Assembly (NCBI RefSeq): GCF_008704935.1
Contig: NZ_CP023692.1
Location: 2,303,001-2,367,000, forward strand
Origin: Streptomyces vinaceus
Lineage (GTDB): Bacteria; Actinomycetota; Actinomycetes; Streptomycetales; Streptomycetaceae
Direction of reading: 5' to 3'
Length of the DNA stretch: 64,000 nucleotides
Made by a program: the position numbers and the translations under genes. Each line of letters begins with the position of its first letter. The first letter of the stretch is position 1. The notes beneath the pieces were generated by a model. The model did not search any database. It was not told the DNA's origin and worked only from the letters and a program-made list of their open reading frames with translations. This document shows positions 48,428 to 57,422 of this stretch, piece by piece.

Positions 48428-50202
48428 TCGAGACGAACCGCCCTGCGTCGGTCCCGGCGGAGGACGAACCGGACCTCCTCAGGGACCAGTTCAAACAGCT
48501 CCTGCGCTACCGCCGCCTCCTCGGGGCGGGTGTCGGCATCGGTCTGCTGGGCGGCGTCTACCTCGGCATCTCCACCTCCGACACCTATGTCGCGACGGCG
48601 GACATCGTGCTGCGCGCGCCCACCGACGACCCCTTCAACCCGAGCCTCGCGCCCGACAAGGCGATCAACATCGGCTCGGAGCGCCAGGTCGCGCTCAGCT
48701 CCTCCATAGCCAACGAGGCCGCGAAGAAGCTCGGCGTGACCTCGAAGGACTTCGCCGGCCTGCGCAGCGGCCTCCAGGTGACCAACCCGCCGCAGACGAT
48801 GGTGCTGCGCTTCACCTACACCGCGTCCTCCCCCAAGGAGGCCGCCACCCGCGCCAACGCGATGACCGAGGCGTACCTGCTCAAGCGGCAGGAGTCCCTC
48901 GACGTCACGCGCGACAAGATGGTCAAGGGCTACCAGGACCAGCGCGACCCGGTCGCCAAGAACCTGGACGAGCTCGTCAAGCAGATCAACGCCATGCCGG
49001 CCGGTACCGGCCGCGACGCCGCGTACGCCTCGAAGACCGACCTGCAGAGCAAGGTCAACACCCTCAACGGCAACATCGCCAAGCTCCAGGCCCTCGACAT
49101 GAGCCCGGGCCGCGTCACCAGCCCCGCGACCCCGCCGTCCGACACCGACGGTCCGGGCCTCGTGATGTCGCTCGCGCTGGGCGCGGCCGTGGGCCTCGCC
49201 CTGGGCCTGCTCGCCGCCTGGGTCCGGCTCGTGTTCGACCCCGCGCCGCGCTCCGAGGGCGATGTCGCCCGGGCCCTGCGCGCCCCCGTGCTCGGCTACC
49301 TGCCGCGGCCCAAGACCGGCGGCGGGCCGCTGCTCGCGGCCGGCGAGGAGGACCCCCGCCTCGCCGAGGAGTTCCGCTCGGTGGCCTTCCGCCTCGCGTA
49401 CGACTCCCGCTTCGCCGACCGGCGCCGGCTGCTGGTCGTCGCCCCGCGCGGCAGCAGCGAGACGGCCGCCGCGGCGGCGGTGAACCTGGCCGCCTCCTTC
49501 GCGGAGACCGGCAAGGACGTCCTGCTCATCGAGGCCGACCTGCGCACGCCGGTCCTGGCCAGCCAGCTGCCGACCGGCGCCGGGCGGCCGCGCTGGAGCC
49601 AGGCCCAGGGCGGCGCCGCGGCCCAGGGGGACACCGACTGGCCCGACGGGCGCCAGCTCGTCGTCGACGCCGGGGAGTCGGGCGACTTCGACCTGATCCC
49701 GGGCGAGCCGGTGCGCAACGTGGCCCGCGCGCTGACCTCCCCGCGCGCCACCCGGCTGATCTCCGAGGCCGATTCCCCCAACTCCACGGTCGTCGTGCTC
49801 GCGCCGCCCGTGCTCTCGTACGCCGACGCCCTCGCGCTCGTCGACCGCGTCGACGGCGTCCTGGTCGTCTGCGACCCGCGCGCCGTCCACCGCACCGACC
49901 TCTCCCGGATCCGCGAGCTGATCAGCGGCGCCGGCGGCACGGTGCTCGGCGCGGTGCTGCACGCCCCGCTGCCCGGCGAGAAGCGCGGCCGGGGCGGGCG
50001 CGGCGGCAAGGCGAAGGGCACGTCCGCCGCCCCGGCGCAGGCCCCCCGGCCGTCCGCGCCGCCGGCGCAGCCGCTCACGCGGCAGCCGAACCAGGGCCAG
50101 CCGGCACAGCAGACGCACCGGCAGGCCGAGCCCGAGCAGCACATCCCGGGCGACGGGACGGACACGGTGGCCCTGCGCACGGTGCGCATGGGCCGCAGAT
50201 GA
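48424..50202 (+). CDS. Wzz/BY-kinase-like polysaccharide protein with degenerate Walker A
   Basis: A 592-residue membrane protein. It has an N-terminal Wzz-type region (about 20-270; helices near 32-50 and 246-268, extracellular coiled segment between), then a cytoplasmic ParA/BY-kinase-like domain (about 275-515). Walker A' (VLLIEADLRTP) is present. The Walker A loop is PRGSSETA (341-348), lacking the P-loop lysine, and the C-terminal Gln/Pro-rich tail has no tyrosine cluster. It probably controls polymer length without kinase activity. The start GTG overlaps the previous stop; its stop overlaps the flippase ATG. Confidence 0.88.
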   Translation: MIETNRPASVPAEDEPDLLRDQFKQLLRYRRLLGAGVGIGLLGGVYLGISTSDTYVATADIVLRAPTDDPFNPSLAPDKAINIGSERQVALSSSIANEAAKKLGVTSKDFAGLRSGLQVTNPPQTMVLRFTYTASSPKEAATRANAMTEAYLLKRQESLDVTRDKMVKGYQDQRDPVAKNLDELVKQINAMPAGTGRDAAYASKTDLQSKVNTLNGNIAKLQALDMSPGRVTSPATPPSDTDGPGLVMSLALGAAVGLALGLLAAWVRLVFDPAPRSEGDVARALRAPVLGYLPRPKTGGGPLLAAGEEDPRLAEEFRSVAFRLAYDSRFADRRRLLVVAPRGSSETAAAAAVNLAASFAETGKDVLLIEADLRTPVLASQLPTGAGRPRWSQAQGGAAAQGDTDWPDGRQLVVDAGESGDFDLIPGEPVRNVARALTSPRATRLISEADSPNSTVVVLAPPVLSYADALALVDRVDGVLVVCDPRAVHRTDLSRIRELISGAGGTVLGAVLHAPLPGEKRGRGGRGGKAKGTSAAPAQAPRPSAPPAQPLTRQPNQGQPAQQTHRQAEPEQHIPGDGTDTVALRTVRMGRR

Positions 50203-51425
50203 GCCGGCGCGGCCTCGCCGCCGTCTCCTCGGTCCTGGACCAGGCCGCGTCCAGCGCCACCAACATCCTGGTGCTGGTGCTGGCGGCCCGGCTGTCCTCG
50301 GCATCCGGGTTCGCCGACTTCTCGATGGTGTACGTGACGTTCAGCGTGCTCCTCGGGCTCAACATGGCGTACGTCGGCCAGACGGTGGTGCTGGAGAAGG
50401 ACGAGGAGCGGCTGGGCGCGGTGTGCCGTTCGGGCCTGGCGTTCACGGCGGCCGCCTCGGTGGCGGCCGGGGCGCTGCTGGCCGTGGTCGGCCTCGCCGT
50501 GCCCGGGGCCGGGGGCTGGGCCTTCCTCGCGCTGGGGCTCGTACTGCCGCCGGTGCTCGTCCAGGACGGGCTGCGCTACTGCTTCTCGGCGCTGCGGACC
50601 CCCGAGCGGGCGCTGGCCGCGGACTCCCTGCGGCTGGTGTGCGTCGTCGCCGCGCTGCTGCTCCAGCCGGAAGGGGCGTCCGCGGGGCGGCTGGTGCTGG
50701 TGTGGGGGGTCTCGGCGCTGCCGGCGCTGGCGCTGGGCCTCGTCCTGCTGCGCCCGTACGTCCGCGGCTCGGTGGCCGACCTGCGGCCTTACCTGCGGCG
50801 CGGGCACCTCGGTCAGCGGTTCGTGGTCGAGTTCGCGGTGGGCAACGGCTCCAGCCAGCTGGCGGTGCTGGGGCTCGGTCTGTTCGCGACGCCGCTGGCG
50901 GTGGGCGCGCTGCGGGGTGCGACGACCCTGTTCGGCCCGCTGAACGTGCTGTTCAACTCGGCGAACGCGTTCGGCCCGCCGGTGGTGGGGCGCGCGTCCG
51001 GCAAGCGGGGCGTGGTCCGGCTGACGGTGGCCATGGGCGCCGCGTTGGCGGCGCTGGGCGCGGGCTGGGGCGCTGTCCTGTACGCGCTGCCCGAGCGCCT
51101 GGGCCGGCAGCTGCTGGGCGACACCTGGGCCGCCGCCTCCGCGCTGCTCCCGGCCACGGGCGCCCAGTACGCGGTGATGGGCCTGGGCACCTGCGCCCTG
51201 CTCACCCTGCGCGTCCTCAACCCGAAGGCGACGCTCTCCCTCCAGGTGGTCTTCTCGCTGCTGTCGGTGGCCCTGCTGCTCGGCGGGTACGCGCTGGCCG
51301 GCGTGACCGGCGCCGCCTGGGGCCTGGCCGCGGGCTCGGCCCTGAAGGCCGCGGCGGCCTGGCTGCGCGTCTGGCGCCTCCCTGCCGCCCGCGCCCCGCA
51401 GTCCCCGGTCACCACGGCGGCCTGA
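50199..51425 (+). CDS. Polysaccharide flippase-like membrane protein (Wzx/MATE fold)
   Basis: A 408-residue protein with about 12 hydrophobic helices, related to polysaccharide biosynthesis flippases (Wzx). It should move an undecaprenyl-linked sugar unit across the membrane. It begins RGLAAVSSVLDQAASSATNI, of which VLDQAASSATN matches the family's N-terminus. The ATG at 50199 overlaps the stop of the Wzz-like gene by 4 bases, so the two are coupled. Downstream, an oppositely oriented polymerase-like gene completes the Wzx/Wzy-type set. Confidence 0.87.
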   Translation: MSRRGLAAVSSVLDQAASSATNILVLVLAARLSSASGFADFSMVYVTFSVLLGLNMAYVGQTVVLEKDEERLGAVCRSGLAFTAAASVAAGALLAVVGLAVPGAGGWAFLALGLVLPPVLVQDGLRYCFSALRTPERALAADSLRLVCVVAALLLQPEGASAGRLVLVWGVSALPALALGLVLLRPYVRGSVADLRPYLRRGHLGQRFVVEFAVGNGSSQLAVLGLGLFATPLAVGALRGATTLFGPLNVLFNSANAFGPPVVGRASGKRGVVRLTVAMGAALAALGAGWGAVLYALPERLGRQLLGDTWAAASALLPATGAQYAVMGLGTCALLTLRVLNPKATLSLQVVFSLLSVALLLGGYALAGVTGAAWGLAAGSALKAAAAWLRVWRLPAARAPQSPVTTAA

Positions 51426-51485
51426 TCGGCCCTGATCCGAACGGCACCGCGCGCCGCGACCCCGCCCTGATCCGAAAGCCACGGC

Positions 51486-53006
51486 CTACCGCAGGGTGGT
51501 GCCCTTGTCCTGGCGGTACGTCGCCACCAGCGCGAGGCAGAGGGCGGCGATCGCCACCCGGCCGGAGGCCTGGAGCAGGGGGCCGCGGAGCAGGATGAAC
51601 GAGTAGCCGGCCACCAGCGGGACCACCACCGAGATCAGGCTGCCCGGGGGCGAGCGCCGCGTGGCGCGCTTCGCGTAGCGGCGGTCCACTCGGGCCGCCG
51701 CGTACCCCACGCCCAGGAGCCCGGCGCCCATGCCCAGCGGGCCGAAGTCCAGCCACAGCTCGGCCCAGATCGGGGACGAGAGGTTGGTGTTGACCGTCCC
51801 CATCCACTCGCCGACCATCACGCCCGTGTCCTTCGGCTTGCCGGGCCAGACCGACCGCGGCACCGCGAAGAAGACGGATCCGGCCAGCTGGCGCCCGTAC
51901 AGGTGCCCGGGACCGGAGTTCGAGTACGTGATGGTGTTCGCGAACATGCCGATCTGGTCGTAGTCCTTGAGCGCCATCGGCTCCAGGAACGAGGTCGTCT
52001 CGACGGGCTTGTAGTTCTTCTCGTCGTAGCGGAAGCGGTCGGCGAACGGGAACACGAGCAGGGCGATCACCACGGCCATCGACAGGGCCACCCGGTACAT
52101 CGCGGCGCTCACCGGGAAGACGGTGAACAGCAGCGCGAACATGACCGTGAGGAACCAGTACCGCGGGTTCGAGATCGGGTTGTTGACCACCAGGTTGAGC
52201 AGGGCCAGCGCCCCCCAGGTGACGATGATCGACACCTTGCGGCGCGCGTACGTCGACGTGATCAGCCAGCGCGTGTACAGCAGCAGGGCGAGCAGCGCCG
52301 GGACGGTGCCGAAGCCGCGCAGCAGGGCCTGGCCCGCCTGGCCGTCTCCGTTGGAGACGCCCGCCTCCTCGATGCCCGCGATGATCTCCTGGCGGCTGGA
52401 GAAGAACACCGCGGGGCCGCCGAGCTTCATGATGAACGCGGCGCTGCACAGGAAGGCGAGCACGGTCAGCAGTTGGAGGCGGCGCCGGTGGGCCATGACC
52501 GGCCGCGGCTCCTTCTGGGAGCCTCCGGCCCGCCCGGTCGGCCGGTGGCGGGCGAGCAGGACGCCCACGTCGAACGCCGTGCAGCCGAGCAGGACCAGCC
52601 CGATGGCGACGGTGAGGTCGGAGCGGGGGCCGACCACGGGGGTCGGGACCCGGCCGAGGACGGCCTGCGCGAGCGGGGCCACGCCCATCGCCATGTAGAC
52701 GAAGAGCCAGAAGGAGCCCTGGAGCAGCTTGCGGCGGCTGGTCAGGACCATGGCGGAGAGCCGGGCGCCCGCGTACATCGTGAGCAGGAGCTGGAGCCAG
52801 AAGGCGGCGTCGCGCTGTCCATCGCCGTGCTGGACGGCGACGATCAGCGGCAGGAAGACGGTGAAGCCGAGGATGAGCGGGACGGACAGCGCCCGGGAGA
52901 GCAGGGTGCGCGGGGTGGTGACGCGGCCCCACTTGTGCGCGTCGTCCGGTTCCGGGACGGGCCGGACCGCCGGGGTCACCGAGGGCTTGCGTATGTCCGT
53001 TGCCAC
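51486..53006 (-). CDS. O-antigen polymerase-like membrane protein (Wzy type)
   Basis: A 506-residue integral membrane protein with about 12 helices and a large extracytoplasmic loop (about 340-420, with RFRYDEKNYKPVETTSF). This is the layout of O-antigen/exopolysaccharide polymerases, which have little sequence identity. The GTG at 53006 follows CGGGGGCAGCA; the frame upstream lacks membrane segments. It is convergent with the flippase gene and divergent from the acetyltransferase gene. The assignment rests on topology and context. Confidence 0.78.
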   Translation of the reverse strand: MATDIRKPSVTPAVRPVPEPDDAHKWGRVTTPRTLLSRALSVPLILGFTVFLPLIVAVQHGDGQRDAAFWLQLLLTMYAGARLSAMVLTSRRKLLQGSFWLFVYMAMGVAPLAQAVLGRVPTPVVGPRSDLTVAIGLVLLGCTAFDVGVLLARHRPTGRAGGSQKEPRPVMAHRRRLQLLTVLAFLCSAAFIMKLGGPAVFFSSRQEIIAGIEEAGVSNGDGQAGQALLRGFGTVPALLALLLYTRWLITSTYARRKVSIIVTWGALALLNLVVNNPISNPRYWFLTVMFALLFTVFPVSAAMYRVALSMAVVIALLVFPFADRFRYDEKNYKPVETTSFLEPMALKDYDQIGMFANTITYSNSGPGHLYGRQLAGSVFFAVPRSVWPGKPKDTGVMVGEWMGTVNTNLSSPIWAELWLDFGPLGMGAGLLGVGYAAARVDRRYAKRATRRSPPGSLISVVVPLVAGYSFILLRGPLLQASGRVAIAALCLALVATYRQDKGTTLR

Positions 53007-53121
53007 TGCTGCCCCCGCCCGATGTGCCTGGTCCGCGCGCAGTCTAATCTGAGCGGGCGGCGCCCGGGGAGGCGCTCCTGCGGAGGGCGTCGAGCCCGCA
53101 GCGCACGATGAGGGGCGACAG

Positions 53122-53661
53122 TTGCGTGATCTTCCTGCCTTCACGCTGGCCGGATACGACAAAGGGCGCGGACTGCTGACGCAGGCGCTCTGGTTCGCGG
53201 TGATGAACACGCTGTTCATGGCGTGGTTCTGCCCGGCCCGGCTGCGGGTGGCGCTGCTGCGGGCGTTCGGCGCGCGGATCGGCGAGGGCGTGCTGATCCG
53301 GCACCGGGTACGGGTGCTGTGGCCGTGGAAGCTCACCGTCGGCGACCACACGTGGATCGGCGAGGGCGCCTGGCTGCTGAACCTGGAGCCGGTGACCATC
53401 GGGGCGAACGTCTGCATCTCGCAGGAGGCCATGCTCTGCACCGGCTCGCACGACCACCGCGCCGCAGACTTCCGCTACCGCAACGCGCCCGTCACGGTCG
53501 AGGACGGTGCGTGGGTGGCCGTACGGGCGACCGTGCTGGCCGGGGTCACGGTGGGCCGATGCGCGGTGGCGGGTGCCGGTTCCGTGGTCCACAGAAACCT
53601 TCCTGCACTGACCCTGCAGACGATGGACGGGCAGCGCCGCCCGGTCGAGGAGCCCAAGTGA
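53122..53661 (+). CDS. Left-handed beta-helix acetyltransferase (WcaF-like)
   Basis: A 179-residue acyltransferase with hexapeptide repeats (about 70-165: IGEGVLIRHRVRV, VGDHTWIGEGAW, IGANVCISQEAM and VAVRATVLAGVTVG) and the SHDHRAADF catalytic histidine region. It probably acetylates a sugar of the exopolysaccharide. The only start that fits a ribosome site is TTG at 53122, after GAGGGGCGACAG; an out-of-frame ATG lies at 53108. The stop overlaps the next glycosyltransferase start. Confidence 0.88.
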   Translation: MRDLPAFTLAGYDKGRGLLTQALWFAVMNTLFMAWFCPARLRVALLRAFGARIGEGVLIRHRVRVLWPWKLTVGDHTWIGEGAWLLNLEPVTIGANVCISQEAMLCTGSHDHRAADFRYRNAPVTVEDGAWVAVRATVLAGVTVGRCAVAGAGSVVHRNLPALTLQTMDGQRRPVEEPK

Positions 53662-54773
53662 GAGTCCTGCACGCCGTCACGCTCCACTCCCCCTCGCACG
53701 CGTTCGGCGGCCCCGTCCGGGTCGCGCTGAACCTGGCCGAGGGGCTGCGGGAGCGCGGCCACGAGGCGCGGCTGCTGGCGCTCGGCGAGGGCTTCCCCGA
53801 CCCGTGGCCGACCTCGGTCGAGGGGGTGCCGGCGAAGCTGTTCCCGGCCCGCCGCATCCTGCCGCTGGGCTTCAGCGGGATGACCTCGCCGGCCCTGCTG
53901 GCCTCGGCGGGCCGCCTCGTCCGGGACGCGGACCTGGTCCACGTCCACCTGGCGCGGGACCTGGTGACCCTGCCGGTGGCCCTCGCGGCGCTGCGGGCCG
54001 GCAAGCCGCTGGTGCTGCAGACCCACGGGATGGTGGACCCGAGCGGGAAGCTGCTGGCCAAGGTGCTGGACGCGGTGGCCGTACGCAGGCTGCTGCGCGG
54101 CGCGGACGCGGTGCTGTACCTGACCCCGCACGAACGGGAGGGCCTGGACGCGGTGGTGGGCGGCCCGCTGGCCGGGGCGGTCCGGCTGGTGAACGGCACG
54201 CCCGCGCAGGAGGGGCGGCCGGCCCCGACCGGTCCCCCGCGCATCCTGTACTCGGCGCGCCTGCAGGCCCGCAAGCGCCCGGTGGACTTCGTGGACGCGG
54301 CGCCGGCCGTCCTGGCGGCGCACCCGGACGCGGAGTTCGTGGTGGCCGGCCCCGACGAGGGCGAGCTGGCGGCGGTGCGGGCGCGCGTCTCGCAGCTGGG
54401 CCTGGACGGGCGCTTCACGGTCCCGGGGGCGCTGTCCACCGCCGAGGTCCTGGCGGAGCTGCGCCGGGCGCACGTCTACGTCCTGCCCTCGGTGGACGAG
54501 CCGTTCCCGATGTCGGTTCTGGAAGCCCTGTCGGTGGGCGTCCCCACGGTGGTCACGCACTCGAACGGCCTGGCCCGCGACATCGCCTCCGCGGGCGCCG
54601 GCCGAGCGGTCACCCCGGGCCCCGCGGGCGTCGCGGAGGCCGTCCTCGCCCTCCTGGACCCCGCCGAGAACGCGGCCGCCTCCCGGGCGGCCCGCGAACT
54701 GGCCGCCGGCTCCTTCTCCATGGACGCCGTCCTCGACACCCTCCTGCCGGTCTACGAGAAGGCCCTGCGCTGA
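53658..54773 (+). CDS. Glycosyltransferase family 4 protein
   Basis: A 371-residue GT-B glycosyltransferase: FGGPVRVALNLAEGL at the N-terminus, ILYSARLQARKRPVDFVDA at the nucleotide-binding domain entry (core SARLQARKR) and PFPMSVLEALSVGVPTVV with the E-x7-E-type motif. It should add a sugar in the exopolysaccharide repeat. The GTG start overlaps the acetyltransferase stop by 4 bases. It is the last gene before the codon-relaxed HD/NUDIX/HTH island. Confidence 0.9.
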   Translation: MRVLHAVTLHSPSHAFGGPVRVALNLAEGLRERGHEARLLALGEGFPDPWPTSVEGVPAKLFPARRILPLGFSGMTSPALLASAGRLVRDADLVHVHLARDLVTLPVALAALRAGKPLVLQTHGMVDPSGKLLAKVLDAVAVRRLLRGADAVLYLTPHEREGLDAVVGGPLAGAVRLVNGTPAQEGRPAPTGPPRILYSARLQARKRPVDFVDAAPAVLAAHPDAEFVVAGPDEGELAAVRARVSQLGLDGRFTVPGALSTAEVLAELRRAHVYVLPSVDEPFPMSVLEALSVGVPTVVTHSNGLARDIASAGAGRAVTPGPAGVAEAVLALLDPAENAAASRAARELAAGSFSMDAVLDTLLPVYEKALR

Positions 54774-54806
54774 GCCGACGGGCTCACCCGTCGATACGGT
54801 GTGGAC

Positions 54807-55370
54807 ATGCGCTCATCGGTACTGGACACCCCGCGGGGAGCGGCCGGGCTGGCCGAGTCCCTACTGCCTCCGCTCGGTGACCGCTGGCTCCACACGCAGG
54901 CCGTCGCGGGGCGCGCGCGGGAGCTGTCCCGGTGCGTGGCCGCAGCGGACAGGGATTTGCTGGTCGCGGCTGCGTGGCTGCACGACATCGGGTACGCACG
55001 GCCGCTCAGCCACACCGGCTTCCATCCCCTCGATGGAGCCCGGTACTTGGAGTCGCGCGGCGCCTCCGCCCGACTCGTGGGCCTGGTCGCTCACCATTCG
55101 GGAGCCGTGTACGAGGCCGCCCAACGGGGCCTGTCCGCGGAACTCGCCGTGTACGAGCGTGAGGAATCGGCCCTCCTCGATGCGCTGACTTGTGCGGACC
55201 TGACGACGGGGCCGACTGGTCAGCGACTCGGTTTCACTGAGCGCATCGACGAGATCCTCACCCGTTACGCGCCGGGCAGTGCGGTCCACACGGCGATCAG
55301 TGCAGCGGTTCCCTACCTGTCGGAGGCGGTCACCCGCACCGAACGGCGAATGGCTGGTCAGCCGATGTAG
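54807..55370 (+). CDS. HD-domain hydrolase
   Basis: A 187-residue protein with an HD phosphohydrolase fold: H29 in WLHTQAV, then H59-D60 in AAWLHDIGY and [10 protein letters not shown] as the distal Asp. HD proteins cleave phosphate from nucleotides or nucleic acids; the substrate is unknown. The ATG at 54807 has almost no ribosome site, and GATACGGT just upstream looks like a -10 element, so leaderless translation is likely; GTG at 54801 is an alternative. Codons are less G/C-biased than in the glycosyltransferase gene just before. It overlaps the NUDIX gene by 13 bases, tail to tail. Confidence 0.87.
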   Translation: MRSSVLDTPRGAAGLAESLLPPLGDRWLHTQAVAGRARELSRCVAAADRDLLVAAAWLHDIGYARPLSHTGFHPLDGARYLESRGASARLVGLVAHHSGAVYEAAQRGLSAELAVYEREESALLDALTCADLTTGPTGQRLGFTERIDEILTRYAPGSAVHTAISAAVPYLSEAVTRTERRMAGQPM

Positions 55371-55828
55371 GGATCGGACCGGCGGACCAGTCCGTGATCG
55401 ATGCGCAGCCTCATGGACCGATGGATCTGCATACCCTCCAGCTCGTGCGGAGCCACGAAAGCCACCGCCTTGCTCTCGCTGCTCGTCCCGCGCTCCCCTC
55501 CGACGATGCGTGCCCGAAAACAGATCGAAAACTGCTGGCGGACCTCCCCGTCGTCGTACGCGATGACGTGCCGCGGATCGGTGTACAACCCGACGAGTCC
55601 GGTCACCTCGACCTCGAACCCCGTCTCTTCTCTCGTCTCACGCACGGCGGCATCGGCGACGGACTCCCCGGTGTCAACGGCTCCTCCTGGCAAGGCCCAC
55701 AGATCGTTGTCGCTTCTGTGGATCAGCAGGATGCGGCCGTCGGCATCGAAAGCCACGACGGTCACGGACGGAACGATGCTGTTCGCCTCGGGCGCATTCG
55801 GGTCGTTGAAGTAATCCACTCGGACCAT
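55358..55828 (-). CDS. NUDIX hydrolase
   Basis: A 156-residue NUDIX protein with a perfect signature from G49 (Gx5Ex7REUxEExGU: E55, R63-E64, E67-E68, G70). It hydrolyses a nucleoside diphosphate linked to another group, and the substrate is not predictable. The ATG at 55828 is preceded by AGGCTGGCGGTC. Ten bases separate it from the HTH-PLD-like gene on the same strand, so the two form an operon. It converges on and overlaps the HD-domain gene. Confidence 0.92.
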   Translation of the reverse strand: MVRVDYFNDPNAPEANSIVPSVTVVAFDADGRILLIHRSDNDLWALPGGAVDTGESVADAAVRETREETGFEVEVTGLVGLYTDPRHVIAYDDGEVRQQFSICFRARIVGGERGTSSESKAVAFVAPHELEGMQIHRSMRLRIDHGLVRRSDPYIG

Positions 55829-55838
55829 GACCGCCAGC

Positions 55839-56570
55839 CTAGGCCGGGGTACCGCGCTCCCATGCGTAGTCGAAGCTCTTCATGTAGTGCCGGAAGCTCC
55901 GACCGCCTGGGATGTAGCGGAAGTGCAGGACCGGGTTCTGGCCCGCGGGGGCTCCCAGTACGTGAGGGTTGACGAGCACGTCGTCGTCGAATCGGTAGAG
56001 GGAGTTGTAGAGGATGGTCTCGTGCAGCCGGACCTCTACTCCCGGGGTCGTCATGGCGGGCTCGAGGTAGCGCCGCGTCATGCGCGACCGGGCGGCGAGA
56101 TCCGCGCCGATCCCTTCTTCCTCGCCCCGCTGCCGGATCACCTCGGAGGTGGGATCTCCGAGAAGGACGCGCACCTGGGCACCCGCCCGCGCCTTACGGG
56201 ACAGCTGGTCAGCGAGTTCCGGATGCCCGTCGAACAGGAACAATCCTGCGTACACCAGGACTTCCACATGATTCACAGCATTGTCGATCAATGAAGACCA
56301 CAGGTCGACGGGCACGACGCCTCGGTGCGGGTAGTACGTCACCAACTCGGAAGCGCTCACCGTCTCGGCCTGCCGGGCGACCGACGGCCAGAGGTAGATC
56401 TCGTCCACGCCGAGGAACGTCGCGGCTTTCCACCGATGGGAGCGATGCGGTGTGCGGTCGGTCGTGATCCACCGCTCCACGGTCTTCGGATCCACACCGA
56501 CCTGCGCGGCGACCGACTGGATGGTGGCTCCGCTCGCCGAAATGGAGGCGCGCAGGCGCTCGTTCGCCAT
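55839..56570 (-). CDS. Helix-turn-helix protein with C-terminal PLD-like domain
   Basis: A 243-residue protein. The N-terminal 50 residues form an HTH ([21 protein letters not shown]). From about residue 90 the fold resembles the phospholipase-D superfamily ([50 protein letters not shown]), but the HKD motif is degenerate: H followed by E-T-I-L-Y-N, no lysine. It may be a sensor or regulator rather than an enzyme. The ATG at 56570 follows GTGAGGC at 8 bases. Codon use is relaxed (many A/T third positions), unlike flanking genes. Confidence 0.82.
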   Translation of the reverse strand: MANERLRASISASGATIQSVAAQVGVDPKTVERWITTDRTPHRSHRWKAATFLGVDEIYLWPSVARQAETVSASELVTYYPHRGVVPVDLWSSLIDNAVNHVEVLVYAGLFLFDGHPELADQLSRKARAGAQVRVLLGDPTSEVIRQRGEEEGIGADLAARSRMTRRYLEPAMTTPGVEVRLHETILYNSLYRFDDDVLVNPHVLGAPAGQNPVLHFRYIPGGRSFRHYMKSFDYAWERGTPA

Positions 56571-56722
56571 GGAGATGCCTCACTCGGGGACGTTAGGACG
56601 TTTCCACCGTAGTTGCAGACGTCCCCCGACGTCCATACGGACCGTGATGCGTCCACTACCTTGCGCGGTTCCCTGTCGAGAGTCCGGACGCCGTCCGGCT
56701 CCGCACTCGCAGAGGACTGAAC

Positions 56723-56884
56723 ATGAGTGAGACACGAACAAGCAGGGGCGGCAGGATCGTACTGCCCGACCCTCCGCCGGGCCCAAGTCCGCGTCTGCTG
56801 GCCCTTGCCGCACGCGGGTGGACTCGGTTCCTCGCAGGTGCGGACTGCCGCCGGGCAGTACACCGGAGGCAAGGTGAACAGTGA
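56723..56884 (+). CDS. Small protein of unknown function, 53 residues
   Basis: An ATG at 56723 with AGAGGAC six bases upstream opens a 53-codon frame that runs MSETRTSRGGRIVLPDPPPG and ends in an Arg-rich tail. It overlaps the next mini-gene by 11 bases, a coupling typical of real gene pairs. It is divergent from the HTH-PLD-like gene, with a 152-bp spacer. I do not recognise it. Composition is basic, with no membrane segment or cysteine motif; it could bind nucleic acid. Confidence 0.5.
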   Translation: MSETRTSRGGRIVLPDPPPGPSPRLLALAARGWTRFLAGADCRRAVHRRQGEQ

Positions 56885-57092
56885 CGACGCCTTCGGGCAG
56901 GAGCGGCATCCGTGGATCGGTCGGCCGGTGCAGGACATCCCGGCCAAGGCAACGGGCCGGTTGATCACCGTTGTGTACGAGCGGGTCCGCGATCACGAAG
57001 GGAAGGAGTACGGGGTGCGGCTCGCCTACATCCTGTCGGACTCCGGAATCGCGTGGTCGACGGCCGTCGGCAACATCGCGCTCCTCCCGTAG
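56874..57092 (+). CDS. Small conserved-type hypothetical protein, 72 residues
   Basis: The GTG at 56874 follows GGAGG at 5 bases and overlaps the preceding mini-gene. The product has the mid-segment ERHPWIGRPVQDI and TGRLITVVYERV, then VRLAYILSDSGIAWST, looking like a small beta-sheet domain. I have the impression of similar proteins beside such HTH genes in other Streptomyces but cannot name a family. A longer reading frame back to 56727 exists but overlaps the preceding mini-gene and lacks a ribosome site. Confidence 0.6.
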   Translation: MNSDDAFGQERHPWIGRPVQDIPAKATGRLITVVYERVRDHEGKEYGVRLAYILSDSGIAWSTAVGNIALLP

Positions 57093-57147
57093 GCCGACGG
57101 CGGACCCTGGGCGGAGTCCTGCGCCCAGGGTCGGCCGGACTGACGGC

Positions 57148-57381
57148 CTACAGCTCGCGGTGGGTTTCGTCCACCACCGGGAGGGCCGCCGCGCGGCGGC
57201 GCTTGAACACGCTCGCGTAGACGGCGAGGCCGATGGCGCCGGCCGCCATCATGATCAGCCCGACGACGTCGAGGTTGACGCTCTCCATCTTCCAGTCCGT
57301 CGCGAAGGTGAGGATGGCCCCCACCACGATCAGCGCGATGCAGCCGCCGATGCCTCCCATGTGATCCGCCTCCACAGTCAT
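57148..57381 (-). CDS. Small membrane protein, DUF6458-like
   Basis: A 77-residue protein with two membrane helices (about 9-28 and 36-58) and a basic C-terminal tail FKRRRAAALP. The pattern GGIGGCIALIVVGAILTF matches the DUF6458 family of two-helix actinobacterial proteins, whose role is unknown. The ATG at 57381 follows CAGGAGAACC, a strong ribosome site. Confidence 0.8.
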   Translation of the reverse strand: MTVEADHMGGIGGCIALIVVGAILTFATDWKMESVNLDVVGLIMMAAGAIGLAVYASVFKRRRAAALPVVDETHREL

Positions 57382-57422
57382 GGTTCTCCTGACCGCGCGG
57401 CTACCCGGTAAGGGCATGCGAA

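Noticed and set aside
51430..51480. Direct repeats CCCTGATCCGAA between the convergent flippase and polymerase-like genes
   Set aside because: Only two short copies and no stable dyad; too weak to call a terminator or repeat element.
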